The notes under the pieces were generated by a model. It searched no databases. It had not been told where the DNA came from and was given only the letters and a program-made list of their open reading frames with translations. 64,000 nucleotides of DNA from Aspidapion aeneum. Taxonomy: Eukaryota > Arthropoda > Insecta > Coleoptera > Brentidae. Shown in pieces: positions 24,430 to 36,608 of this stretch (the stretch's first letter is position 1; every line of letters starts with the position of its first letter). Location: NCBI GenBank assembly GCA_963576565.1, contig OY755038.1:66709908-66773907 (forward strand), given 5' to 3'. A program made the position numbers and the translations under genes.

Positions 24430-25349
24430 CGGTTATAAAATGTCCGCATCTTAGGTGTGCTCAAATTAAAAGCCTTTTCAGTTTTAATTCGAACTTCAGC
24501 TAAATTATAACCTTGAACGTGATCAAATATAATTATCTTATTTTTGACATAAGGCCAAATAAAAAATCCCATGCAGTCAGGTCAGGCGATCTAGGGGGCC
24601 ATTTGATAATACTGCATCTGCTTGTTACTCCCATTCTGCTGTAACCAAACTTACTGAAAATCAATATCCGGCAACTGTTAAATGGCAGGAATCAACAAGT
24701 TTAAATAGGCGATCCAATTCAAGTTACCATTAATAAAAATGGCCCCATGATATTATCTCCAAGGACCCCCGACCAAACATTTATTTTTTGAGGGTATGGT
24801 GTTTGCACATTTACCGTCCAATGTTTATTTTCTTGTGCCCACTAGTAAGTTATTGATGGATTATGGGCCTTGTGTAGAGATAAAGTACCATTGTCAGTAA
24901 ATAAGATATCTTACAAAATTTTCATCCTGATTTGCGCAATTCATAATTTTTTAATATTATTATCCTTAGAAAACAGTTCCTTTTTAATATGTAGGATTTG
25001 TACCCATGTCTTTTTAAAATGTTTGGATTGGTTCTGGGAGGAATATCATCAGGTATCTCTTTAGAAACGGCTGAACTTCAACAAGTGGGAGTACTTCAGC
25101 CGCAGCAGAAACCGCAGTGTCTCGCTGTTGCCTTTGTTCCGCCATGGGTCTTGGACCCTCATCCACCTCTTCATTGTCGCTACATGTTGTGCAGAGCTTA
25201 ACGAACCCAAATTTATTAAAATTGTTAATTATGTTAAAAATTGTAGTTTTGCAAGGAATATCACGATCCTCATACTTAGCATTAAACAAATTTATTACAT
25301 CCCGAGCGGAGTTTCCTGCAAAATACCATTTGAAGATTCGAACCATTTC
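24430..25349 (-). pseudogene. Mariner-like transposase with DUF4817 N-terminus, decayed
   Basis: On the minus strand from 25349 a helix-turn-helix N-terminus reads NSARDVINLFNAKYEDRDIP and TIFNIINNFNKFGFV, the DUF4817 pattern found in many insect mariner-like genes. Further on come LFTDNGTLSLHKAHNPS, YWAQENKHWTVN-like pieces, INVWSGVLGDNIMGPF and finally PPRSPDLTAWDFLFGL near 24590-24550, all in the order of the IS630/Tc1/mariner catalytic domain. The Asp of the first motif is visible. Several stops and frame changes interrupt the middle. Such enzymes cut and paste DNA transposons at TA sites; this copy cannot be active. Confidence 0.75.
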
Positions 25350-27123
25350 TTCGCAGATTTAAGAGAAAAGACAATCTCGATCCCTTAATACTACCTCGTT
25401 GTGATTTCTCCTGATATTCGTAGTCACCTCTTGTCTACCTGCCTATAATTTCTCCTCTGGTGTTCCTCCCTTTCTTTAAGTTTTAGTGCACAGACCGTCG
25501 CGATTTACTGAGATCGGGGTACACCCTTATATTTTTATTTTTATCTAAGCACCTGCTAAATTAGTTTTTCGCTTTTTAACGGGAATCTTTATGGTCAGTA
25601 AAGCTTTTACCCTAATGGTATATACAAAGATTATATATGTATTACAAAATTTCTAATAGTCACCAAAACACCAATACCTTTGATGCAAATTCATGAGTCT
25701 TTTTTTCTTGTGTGTATGGAACTTTCAGGTTCAATGATCTGTATTTATTTTTTTTGGCTAAACATATTCATTTTAACGGCTCTACCAAAATAACATCACG
25801 AAAAAACGCAATACCGATCATTTAAATGACAAGGTTAATTTTCACGCAAAAAGCGTCCAGTGCTGCAATCAAAAGTGCAAATTAAACGAGAGCCAACATT
25901 TAAAATCATGCAGGCTGGAAACTGCCGGTGCTTAAAATGTAAAAAAAAAATCATCGTTTACTACTGCTTAAAAAACTGTCATTTTGCCATCAGTTTGAGC
26001 ATGAGAAATCCAGCACACTTTTTGCAGGCGCCCGCACAAAGTATTTAATGCGTTGACAATTTTTCAGGAAGTAAATTCTAATCCAAAATATATTAAATTC
26101 AAAAAATTTGAAATGCAAAAACCCAACAACTTACAGATTAGGTATGAAATGATATAAAATAGAAAATGTTTTATAAACAACTAAGAAAATAAAAATTAAT
26201 AATAAATAATAAATACATCCCTATTAAACAAAAATAGCATAAACGCGTCAAAACTGGCCTGGTGATAAGATAGATTTTTTGCTTTTGTGGAATAAGTCCA
26301 GTAATTATAGCTTATTAAGTATTATATAGGTATCTAGAATTTGTTAAACAAAAAATAATATAAAAGCAATTTCATTGTGTCGGAACTCTTTTCCTTTTTT
26401 ACTACGCTTTTGGATATTCTTTTAAAAGCTGAGGCGACGCATCACTACTTTTTTCACTATCTGTAAACGTAAGTTTACTTTATTCTTATTAATTATGTAA
26501 CACGTAATTATGAAATATTGGCGGAATATATAATATTTAAAAATGATTAATATAAAATTTATTTATAAAAACGATTGAAAACTTTTTTCTACAACATAAA
26601 AACCACTCAAATTGTAATATTAATTCAATATATAATAAATGCAATATTTATCCCCAAAATTCAAAACGGAAATGGAAAGTTTAATGGGGGAAAAGGATAA
26701 TTAGGTATAAAAAGTAAAAGGCCTTTGTTATGTAAAAGAAGTAAATTTCGTTCGCTTCACTTATGCTGCTACCTTTTCGCATCTGGTTAAATTGTACCAC
26801 TTTTATCACTTATTCATAATTTACTGATTTATTATGTTAGCAAGTATCTGGAAATTAGCAAAAACCCAAATTTTTTGAGTTTTTTAAAAACAAATATAAA
26901 AAACTAAAATGACACTATTTTCTCATATTTGTTCATTTTCATTAAATGTGGCTAGGGATTTCAATGATTTCATTTTTAATTTAGTAAAAGAACATCATAT
27001 ATTGTTAAAGCTATATTATATTTATATGTGCTGTAGAAATATTGTCATAATGAAAACACTAAAAACAATGAAGTATGTACACACAAAAATTAAAAAAAAA
27101 CTCAATTAAATCAATGAACAAAT
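25350..27123. other. AT-rich non-coding stretch
   Basis: No gene, RNA or clear repeat recognised. Confidence 0.45.
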
Positions 27124-27721
27124 ACACCCTGTATTTGTCCCATAACTTATAGGGGCCATAATGCAACAGGTGATAGAGGAGGTAATTTCCGAGAAAAAAC
27201 TTTATATAACATGGGGGTCAACACACATATGTTTTTAAGATTTTTAAACTTACAGGGGTGAGGACAAAAAGAGTTTTAGAAAAAAAAATAACCTCCAAAA
27301 ATGTATAAAAAATAATAATAAAAAAAAATTTTTTACTTATTCTTTTAAATAATATCAATAATATTTTATTACTATATCTCACTAGAGACTGTTTTATTAA
27401 CAAAAATATTTAAAAAAACATTGCATTGAATATGGCAGTTATAAAAATTTATACCAAAAAAATAGTTTTTTCTAAAAAAAAAATGACCGACTAATTTTTT
27501 TTTAAATTATTTAAAAAAAAAAATATTGCTCTTGTTCTAATACACGACTTTACCCAATTTCATATTTTTATTGTGTTTTCTAAAAAAGTTATTATCAAAA
27601 AAGTTTGAAAAATCGACAAAGAAAGAGTTTTGACCGATGCATTATAGGAACTTTTTTATCAGACATGACCTCCTCTTTTACCTGTTGGCCTGGGGCCCCT
27701 AAGTTATGGGACACCCTGTAT
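27124..27721. mobile_element. CAGGGTGT-ended MITE
   Basis: The left end, GTCCCATAACTTATAGGGGCC then CAACAGGTGATAGAGGAGG, is mirrored at the right end by CCTCCTCTTTTACCTGTTGG and GGGGCCCCTAAGTTATGGGACACCCTGTA. Arms are about 65 bp with mismatches. The interior is very AT-rich. Related to 30047, 42179 and the split copy at 43071/57839. Confidence 0.75.
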
Positions 27722-27788
27722 TGATATTTCGTACCATTAAGTGCACGTTATTGAACATGAACGTGGCTCTGCAAAAAATAGCGCGTTA

Positions 27789-28404
27789 AGCTCATCACAC
27801 ACAAAAATGCATAGCGCATAGCATGGCGCATAGTGCTGCATAGAATGGCATGGCTGGTCTTATGGAAATGTCCATCACAAACGAATATTGCATAAAAGGC
27901 GTGTGGAGGTGTTTTTGTCAATTCCGGTTTGTTGTTATTTAGGTCTGTCTTTGTGCAGTGATTTTAAAAAAATAGATAGCGACAAAATTATCTTATTGCC
28001 GTTGTCGCACTGGTTTGGTTACTTTATTTAAAAAAACGTCGGCACATGAGGAGGCAGGTAAGAAGGTGGTGGTGTCGGCCACTTTTTAGACATAGACAGA
28101 CAACAAACCTCTAGATTGACAAAAAATATATAAAACTTAAAAATAAAAAAAAAACAATAAAAATACTGAAATTTTTTTAGGTTATGTCGTTGATTTCCTG
28201 TCATCTTTGTTTTATTGATTACGTGATTTATTTCGATACATTCTATTGGCTAACCATAAGAAAACATACGTACTCTCCATAAAAAGTTCAACCTTGTGGA
28301 AATTCTTTTGCAAAATCAAGATGTCGTCTTTTGGGCAATAGTTGATTGGTCAGAACTTATGCTATGCCATGCTATGCGCTATGCATTTTTGTGTGTGATG
28401 AGCT
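27789..28404. mobile_element. PIF/Harbinger-like MITE with TTA duplication
   Basis: 616 bp. Ends AGCTCATCACACACAAAAAT and its exact inverse, extended by GCATAGCGCATAGCATGG. TTA flanks both sides (27786-27788 and 28405-28407), the 3-bp duplication typical of PIF/Harbinger. CATAGC words repeat below the ends. No coding capacity. Confidence 0.8.
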
Positions 28405-28407
28405 TTA

Positions 28408-29885
28408 CCTTGTTTGACCTGGTTATATTAGGTAGTATATCTGGCCCGACATAATAAGGCCAGTGTAGATGAGACTTAAATCGGATATAATGATTAAAGC
28501 TACCTATTAACATTGAAAAAACAGATCTTTTGAGTCAAATTAATATTTAAACCATTCCAAACCCGTTCAAGATTTTTGGTCCAAGGGAATGATTCGCTTG
28601 AATAAAAGAACCAATTGGTTTTTAGTTAAGGCTGAAGGGGTGTTTGTCAAGTCAAGTCAAGAATACAGAATCTGCCCCAGATGTAAGCTAATGCAGAGCT
28701 ACGAAATGTACAATTTACATTTTGCTAATTCTACATGTTCCAAGATTCATAAATTAAAGCTGTCCAAAGCGTCCTTCCTATTTTTGATGTTTCCCAGGAA
28801 GGTACCACCTATGTAGAATAAAGCAAATTATGAAAAAGACAAAGGCAAAACAAATAACAAAAACATAATAGTTTATTTTATTATTATATTACCTGTGTAC
28901 AAATAGATACCTTTAAAATGATATGATAAACATAGGTACTCCAATCAATATTTTTTTGATAAATCCTTTATTATACAGTATGGAACCCTATAAAACATTA
29001 AAATGTAAAAAGCAAAAATTTTTTCGCTAAATTTATTTGATACCTACATATGAAATGAGGCTATGAATTTTAAATTCGGTTACTCTGAAGTGCTTGCATA
29101 TCATACCACTTTAATTCCAAGGGTTGTCCACCTATAACATAATCAATGCTTGACCTTATATTTTTTGATGGTTGAATCCAGGTTTATCGATGAATATATC
29201 TAAAAAACAATTATTTATTTTTAGGATGTGGGTTTCAAACAATTATTTTCCTAGTATTGCCGATTTTGATGATAGTCCCAGCAAGCTGGTTGAAGACCAT
29301 TTGTTTTTTAGCTTCTCTTTCATTATCTGATAGTACGTAGCTTGTTATTACGATTATATTATGGCTTATATTATATCCAAGCATCTTTAGGTTAACTCAA
29401 AGTATGTTACTAATAAATATTGTGAAAGGTAATTACATATAATTGCAAATAAAGTAAAATTGAAATAATATGCTACACAATAATAGGCAGATTTATATAA
29501 TGTAATGATTAAAGTTAGTGAAAATAATAACATTCTTTAAGCAACTATAGATTTCGATGTTAAAACAATGAGTTTGTAGCCAAATCATTTAATTTTAATA
29601 TTTTTAGTAAATTCAACCCAGAAAATTTTTTCAGTGTACTTATTTGCATATTCTGACAAGTGCATAATTTTAAAAGAAGAAGCAATGAGAATCTCATTCT
29701 GCACATGTCGAAGCCATTTTTCCATTTGTCACTCTCACTACATTTGAAAATAAATCTGCTTACTTAAATCGTATCGCATCGCTGCTATTACCAATATCAT
29801 TATGTCCTTGAAAATTAATTTTTTTAAAGCTTTTAAATTTAGATTTTTTTTATAAAAAATTTTTAATATTCAAAAAATAGTTTTA
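28408..29885. other. AT-rich non-coding stretch
   Basis: No gene or repeat recognised. An open frame at 28589-28816 shows no family features. Confidence 0.4.
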
Positions 29886-30046
29886 ATGGCTAATCGGGTA
29901 AAAAGAAGCTTTTGTTTCTCTCGCATTTTTCCGTGAGTAGCTCGAAAGCTTATCCTCACGTGGGTCAAAGGTCTAATAGAAACCTAAAGGGTGTTGCCAG
30001 GTAACTACTTCGTCCTTATGGGACTCCATCAGAACACTGCTGAGAA
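29886..30046 (+). repeat. Dispersed 160-bp repeat, copy 2
   Basis: Same-orientation counterpart of 19271-19432, beginning TGGCTAATCGGGTAAAAAG and ending near AGAACACTGCTGAG. Confidence 0.75.
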
Positions 30047-30712
30047 CCAAAAAAATGTTAAAGTTGTATAACATGGGGATCAAAACTCTGAGAGATACAG
30101 ATGATAGTTGACGATTTTAAAAAACTTTATAATATTTATAAAAATAAGTCCAATAATTATATCTAAAAATAATTTTGAAAAACTTATTTAGGCAATATTT
30201 TTCAAGAAAATCAACTTTTTTGTTGATGTTTTATGTTATTAGAAACCAGTCTCTAGGTAGAAATAGCAGTAACATATCATTGATATTTTTTTACAGTTTA
30301 TGTAAGCAATTTTTTTTTTAATTTTTACTATTCTTTGGAGGTTTTTACGCTAAGTGTGATAACGAAAAATGTATAAAGGCTTATCTCGAAATTAAAGGAT
30401 TGAAAAAAAAAGGATTTAACAAAAAAAAATCTGCCGCAGTCAAATTAGTTTTTGACCAATTTATGATGTGGTATTACTTTTTTTCATAAAATGACAAGTT
30501 GAGAAGATACAGGCTGTCAAATTGTATGAAGAAAATTGGTGGAAAATAGTAAATTCTTAAACCTTTTTATTTCCTCTTCCTCACTATTAACTGCTGTCTC
30601 GAGAACAAAAGATTTTTGACTGATATGTTATAGGTATAAACGTTTTTGCTGATTTGTACCTCTTCTATCACACATTAAAAGGAATGAGACAACTTCGAAA
30701 TTACCCTGTATA
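30047..30712. mobile_element. Diverged relative of the CAGGGTGT-ended MITE
   Basis: Aligns loosely with 27190-27721. TATAACATGGGGATCAA lies near the left side. GACTGATATGTTATAGG, GTACCTCTTCTATCAC and a terminal ACCCTGTA lie at the right. The left terminus is missing where it meets the 160-bp repeat. Confidence 0.5.
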
Positions 30713-30924
30713 GAAATTACAGGAGTACCTAAACATAAAACTTAAGTTTCTTTTTGCTGTAAATGAAAATTTAAAAACGAACCGAACCTTGGCGTGCCTG
30801 GCCTATTAATCAATTCTTTGTTTTAAAGATATATGCAAAAAAAATAAACTAACTCAACTAGCACATAAAATCCAAGTTGCTCGAGTCACATAATTTCCTA
30901 TTTTTGTGGCCAAACTTTTTTTTT

Positions 30925-31092
30925 ACTGGGATTTTCCATCCAATCAGGATTAATCGTCCAGTTTCGCAAAGTTAAAGCAAAGTTAAAGCGTTTTAAATAT
31001 CCACATTCAACCAAGTACCTAGCCAGGAATTGAACTCGGACTACCGGTGTGTGAAGCAAATGGTGCTACCACTACACTACGGACGAAGACTG
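30925..31092 (-). mobile_element. tRNA-derived SINE, copy 1
   Basis: On the minus strand the head (31090-31021) has box-A-like TAGTGTAGTGGTAGCAC and box-B-like GAGTTCAATTCC, as in a tRNA. The body continues to about 30925 and ends with GGAAAATCCCAGT. The whole unit aligns with 61078-61240 on the same strand (shared CCAGTTTCGCAAAGTT on plus). Confidence 0.65.
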
Positions 31093-31401
31093 TGGCTAAA
31101 CTGTATATTAAATTCACAAAAAAAAAATGAAATCCCTTTTTTACATATAATTTTATTTTGTTGTTTAATTTTCTTATGACCTGTAATTTTAGAGACACCT
31201 ATCTGGTGACATTCTGCTATCCAGATCGGCATCGTTTCCGACAGGATATTTAAAAGTAAGTTTGAAATCCTTATCGTTTTTCAGCTTCTCCAGAATGGTG
31301 CAAATGTCAAAAAAAATATTTATCACGTCATCGTCATCGTCAGTTTGGAATCCCGCGTCACCTTCTTTTTTATAAGGGTTCAGGTAAAAAATGTATGGGT
31401 T

Positions 31402-31944
31402 TTAAAAAGGGAAAAATTGTTTGGCAAAAGGGAAGCAGTTATTAATTTTAAAGAGATATATTCTGGTCTGCTTTGTAAGAGGGTTGAAATTAATAGTTAA
31501 AAAAGAAGTTAAAAACGACGTAATTATTGTTACGAAGAAAAAAGTTAATTTTTTATTACTGTCTTGGAAAAAATAGTATTTTATATACCGAGAAATAAAA
31601 GTGAAACTTTTTATCGCGAGGCGAATATTTTGTAGCTCGAGCAGTGCCAGTTGGAGAGCTACAATTCGTCTAGGGATAAAAAGGCAATTTTTCACGAGGT
31701 ATTTAGATACTCTACTTTCACCCATTAGGTCTTTTTTGTTACAGCAATGTAGCATATTATATAACAAGAGAAGAAAGTAACAAGTTTCACAAGAACATGA
31801 ATGTTGAGAAAGAGGCGTTAGTTTGTTACTTTCTATCGAGTTGTGTACGCTCTTTGTCCTACGAACTATGTTGAGCAATACTAATTTTTGTAAAAGATTG
31901 TCTTTAGTTTTACGCAAATCAAATGAAACTGCTTTTCCACGCAT
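31402..31944 (-). other. Open reading frame of 180 codons, probably not a gene
   Basis: The longest open frame outside the elements. The first ATG is at 31944. The protein would be Cys-containing in the middle (CSCETC, LHCC) and Ile/Phe-rich at the end, with no recognised domain. It runs through an imperfect DNA hairpin (31608-31700) and next to the palindrome cluster, which argues that it is repeat sequence that happens to be open. Very low confidence as a coding gene. Confidence 0.15.
31608..31700. repeat. Long imperfect hairpin
   Basis: ACTTTTTATCGCGAGGCGAA...GTAGCTC on one side and GAGCTACAATTCGTCTAGGGATAAAAAGG on the other pair across a short loop. Function unknown. Confidence 0.6.
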
Positions 31945-32041
31945 ATTTAGAAAAGTACTTTGCGACACGGAAATGTATGGTGATAGTTAACGTCATCGTA
32001 CACTTTTCCATACATGTGCGGAATAGTTATTTACCTAACAA

Positions 32042-33324
32042 GTGCGGAACGTGGTACTTTTTCGCACGCGACGGCAGTTGCACGAACGATGGGGAGCGGA
32101 GTTTAGGCAAGCCGTCAAGAGTGTAAAAGATAGTTTCCGCAAGAGATAGGTACAATGTTTTTCCTACGAGTGTTTTTGTCCATCTTCTTTATCAAAAAAA
32201 CATGTTTTAATTCGCAAAGGTTTTACAATAATGCTAGAAAATGATACATAAGGTAGAATAGTTATATAAATCAGTTAATCAGTCCTAGATATCTTCATTT
32301 TTAATTTTCAGAACTGATGCGGAAAAGTTACTTTTCCGCACGATTTTTTTATTTTTCCACACGATTTTTTTATGCACGGAAAAATAATGAAACAGGATTT
32401 TTTATCATGATATATTATTAAGAAACTTTAGGTAAAGTGCATTTAATTAACAATAACGAAAAAGCAAACGATGCGATGGTAAATATTGAAATTGAGTGTA
32501 CTTTGTAATTGTTGCATGCTGCAATATAGCGGATGCCGTAACATCTTGAAGAACGTCGTTTTTTATTTGAGTTTGATTGGTTGGTGTTTTGTTAGTTTGC
32601 TGCTGAGAATTACTACTGTAGTAAATGGAGGAAAGTATATTGGTCTGTACAGGCTGTAACACATTACAGGATTCTTCCTTCGGTGCTTCTGGTAGCACCG
32701 GTATAGCAGCACTTCTTAAAAATGAATGAAATTTGTGTGTAGGAGGACGGGTTTTCATTTGAAAACGATTGCGAACAGGAGGATTCTTGCATTTTGGACG
32801 TGTGGAACAAAATCACGCGGAACAGTAGTAAAAATGGTGCGAAAAAGTAAAATTGTGCGGAAAGTACATCTTTCCAAATGAAAAATCGTGCGAAAATGTT
32901 ACTTTTCCGCACGTTCGTAGGAAAACGTACTTTTCGATATAGGTAGGTGCAGCCAAATTTAACGTTTTCTGAGAATGCCAATCGTTTGAAATTCATTATT
33001 TTCATATGTAGTCATAGGAAAACAATTATTATACTTGTTATGCAACATTCAGATACTCTACCTACTAAAAGTAAAATTACTTTTTACGCTTGATAGAGGG
33101 CGAACGTTTTTACAATGTAAACGTTCAAATTGTTTTTTACTTTTTATCTATGATATGTCACTTTTTATCATCTGGATAAAAGGTGACACTTTTGTGTGTG
33201 GTGCGAAATCGTATATTTCCTAACAGGTGCGGAAAGGATCACTTTTCCGCATGCGCTTGCAGTTGGCGATCGACGCATATTGAAGTTCGTGCAGTAATCA
33301 AGTGCGGAGATAAAACTTTCCGCA
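32042..33324. repeat. Cluster of GTGCGGAAAAGT/ACTTTTCCGCAC palindromes
   Basis: Five spaced palindromic sites: 32042-32067, 32318-32340 (a perfect 23-bp palindrome), 32887-32913, 33228-33251 and 33303-33324. Each pairs a (G)TGCGGAAA-type arm with TTTCCGCA(C). Half-sites lie between them. No gene explains them. They may be internal repeats of an unrecognised element. Confidence 0.7.
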
Positions 33325-33838
33325 AAAAATTATTTATATTATTAAATATTTTTTCTAACACAAATATAAAAAAAACAAAAATTATAAAAAACCATTAATA
33401 AACTTATAGGTTTTGTATTTCTAAACATCCACACCACATCACGAAACTTATGACTGGACACTTTATTTGCTAGATCGTTGCCACACGGATAAAGGTTTAA
33501 ACCTTGACAGTGGGCGGTTCTTAACAACTAATTGAAAGTTGGCTTGTTAAGGACACTTAAATAATTAATATTAAGGTACCACACGCTCGAAGATTAAATA
33601 TTAATTTCTTACCCACCCATTAAATTTTGTGGATCTATTATCTATTAGTGTATAATTAATCAGATATACTTATTTAAAAAAATGGTTAAATAATTAAAAC
33701 TACTTACCTAAAAAGTTACCGACTTTTTAAGCCTATAAAATTAATTTTTTATGCTCTACAACATGTTTATTTTCTATATTGTGCAGTCTTCAGAAATAGT
33801 TAATTTTGAACCAATAATACGTGATTTTAGAAGAAACT
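33325..33838. other. AT-rich non-coding stretch
   Basis: Nothing recognised. Confidence 0.4.
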
Positions 33839-33995
33839 GGACGTTTATTCTTGACTGCCCGTGAGGTGAGGTGAGCCAAAATTTCACTCTCACGGGTGGA
33901 CTAAATACTTTCACCATCTTTTTGCACGGGAAATGAATCCACCAGTATAAGTGCTTACCTCACCTCATGTCACGGATAGTCAAGAATAAACGTCC
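33839..33995. mobile_element. 157-bp foldback MITE
   Basis: GGACGTTTATTCTTGACT at the left is exactly inverted at the right (AGTCAAGAATAAACGTCC). The arms continue with AGGTGAGGTGAG / CCTCACCTCA. A second hairpin, CCCGTGAG ... CTCACGGG, sits inside the left half. No target duplication resolved. Confidence 0.75.
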
Positions 33996-36031
33996 TGATC
34001 TCTTGCCCAGTGGCAGTCGAACGATCCTTGTTTCGTTTCACAAAAAAATATTCGAAGAGGGTGTCTGAAAAGTTTTTATTATTAAAAAATGTTATAGCTC
34101 ATTTAGTTTTAAATTTAGTAAACATTTCTTATCTATAAAATAAACTCTTACCTGTTCCAAAATTTCAACAATTTTTAGACCCAACCGGCAACGAAATTTG
34201 CTTTTTTTTATTTATTTTTTCAAAATTGGCATGCAAAGTTCTTTCCACATTTTGTAGTTAATTTTATAAATACAATATTTTTACTAAATTTATAAAAAGT
34301 TTTTTTAAATATTAAAAATCTTTTCGGACATCCTGTATTAGAATAGATCGGCTTAAATGGAGTTCGAACATTTTTTTTGCATTTGGGCATACATCTAATG
34401 CAGCCGTGGCTCTTTCAGTTACTCTCTGTATAATTCGCTGTTTTAGATTTGCAGTGATTGAACCGTTCTGGTTAACGAAATTTAGCTTTAGGCTGTACAA
34501 AATATTCAACGCTAATATTATTCAAAGACTACAAAAGGAACAACTTGGGAACATGATAAATGCTCCTTGGGATATAAAAAATAAAACCAAGAAATAAAAA
34601 TATAAACTCTTGATGAAACAATCAAAAGATTTGAAAATAATTATGAATTTATATTTTGAATATAGTAACGTACAGGGCGACACTGATCGAATGTCGTAAC
34701 TGTAACTTAACCTCAATCTTTACCTAGCCTAAATTCAAAACGTCAGTGCGATACATTTAGTTTTATAGCTACAATAAATATTTTAAGTTAACATATCAGT
34801 CAAAAAGTGGAATTAAACCGAGACCATTTTTGGACTATAATTTTTATAAACTTCGAAGGAAATTATCTTTGTCTTGCCGTCAAAGATGGATATAAACAAT
34901 CAAAAAATTCGAGTTTATTTGACGTGAAGCGACCATTAAAAAAAAACAAAATGGACACTAACTTATGCCAAAGTTTACACAATTAAAATATAAGTTGCTG
35001 CACTGTCAGAAATCAATGGAAATATAGAGTTCAAACGCATGCCGACGCGACGTAGGCTATCGCTGGTAGTAATTGCAAAACAGTAAAACAGGTGTGCGTT
35101 TCGGCGTTTGATATCGGCCGCCGCGTGTAAACTTTCCTTATGCATCTACTACAAAAATTTCGTAAGAAAAGCGTCCCCAATATACGTTTCCTCGGGTTGA
35201 CGAAATATTTTTCAAGCACATTTTAAGGCAATAAATATGTCTTGACATCGGAACTGCTAAGAAGACCAAATGAGGGCACGAAATACACAACCCGTTAAGA
35301 TTTTATGTCATGGGGTTTTGTTCTTTTTTGTTTTAATTAACTTGGTAACAGCCACTGCAGGAATATCATGCGGTGTTTGAATTTAGGTTTAAATAAATAT
35401 TTTAAATAGGTTGGGTATTAAAGTTTAAAATGGTCCAAGCCGAAGTTTACATGGACTTGGTCAAAGTTTCTAAATGAAGTTCCTACGTATAGGCAACGTT
35501 AATGGAAAAACCGTATTTCGCTTAAATATTTAAGCAGTTGTTGACGAGTATCATGCAGGTAGGAGGATAAAACTTTAAAACAAAAATTTTATACGTATAG
35601 AAAATATAGTATTCTAGCTGGAGTTTCGTTATTCTATCTTAAATCTTAGTTTTACTGACAAATTCTGACAAGTGAATGGCTCAAACTGTCACTCTTTTTC
35701 CCAACTTTTTTTTTTAATTCCTAAAAATTTTATTGGCACCAGCTAATTATACCAATAATTTTATTAATCAACAGTTGTGTCTTGTTTAATGTCACTGGAC
35801 CTGACAGCGAAAATTTTCCTGGATTTGAGCCAAACAGAAAAATAGTTCAATTTTTTTTCCTATTTTAAAATTTGATGTTTGCTTGGTCAGTGATTTTTTG
35901 ACTTAAAAAGTATGGCTGTTATATCTACTTTTATTTGCCTAAACATAGATCATAAAGTTATAAACCTTTTTTTGAGGAAACATGAGGGAAAAGAATTGCA
36001 CTTTTTAATCCTAAAGTATGAAAACAGGAAT
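33996..36031. other. AT-rich non-coding stretch
   Basis: No gene, RNA or repeat supported. A GC-richer patch near 35030-35130 has no recognised content. Confidence 0.4.
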
Positions 36032-36207
36032 CAGTGGCGCACCCAGCAATATGTCTTGGGGAGGGGCCCGAGGCCTCTTGGGGAAGGGGGGGGCGAAGCC
36101 TCATGATGTCGAATTTTAAGCTTTTTTTTGTGTTTTTTCATGAAATATGTGGAAAATATGTAAAAAAAATCTAAGGCTTCGAGCCCCCCCCCCTGGGTGC
36201 GCCCATG
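36032..36207. mobile_element. MITE, CAGTGGCGCACCCAG-ended, with 7-bp duplication
   Basis: 176 bp. Ends CAGTGGCGCACCCA and TGGGTGCGCCCATG, with G runs after the left end and a C run before the right end. CAGGAAT flanks both sides (36025-36031 and 36208-36214). Same family style as 695, 1227 and 8133. Confidence 0.75.
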
Positions 36208-36608
36208 CAGGAATTTTAATCCAACTTTATTAAATATGTATATTACCTTCTAAGGTAACAATACATAAATAGGCTACTGTTAATCAAGTAATGATTCTGA
36301 ACTTTTGTCAACAGAATAATTCTGTTACCATAGTAAATAACTTTGAAATACAAAACACCTTAAAGTTGAAGAATGAAAGACAAAAATATATTAAAATATT
36401 ATTTATCTTTTGACGTACGCTATAGTTGATATTGTATTAAAGTGGCACCGCATCATAGCTATGGTAAACCAAATTTTGCGGCAAAATCTAAGTAAAGAAG
36501 CCTTAAAAAATTAGTTTTTCACTTTGTACATGCAGTGTGCCGCTCGGGATTCAAATGTTCGAAGGATAAAACACTAAGACCTTTTAAAGGAGAGATCAAA
36601 TAGGTACT

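Noticed and set aside
25117..25388. Plus-strand open frames over the mariner relic
   Set aside because: Antisense shadows of the DUF4817 region.
31402..31968. Minus open frame as a novel gene
   Set aside because: No domain, odd composition, runs through hairpin DNA; listed only at low confidence.
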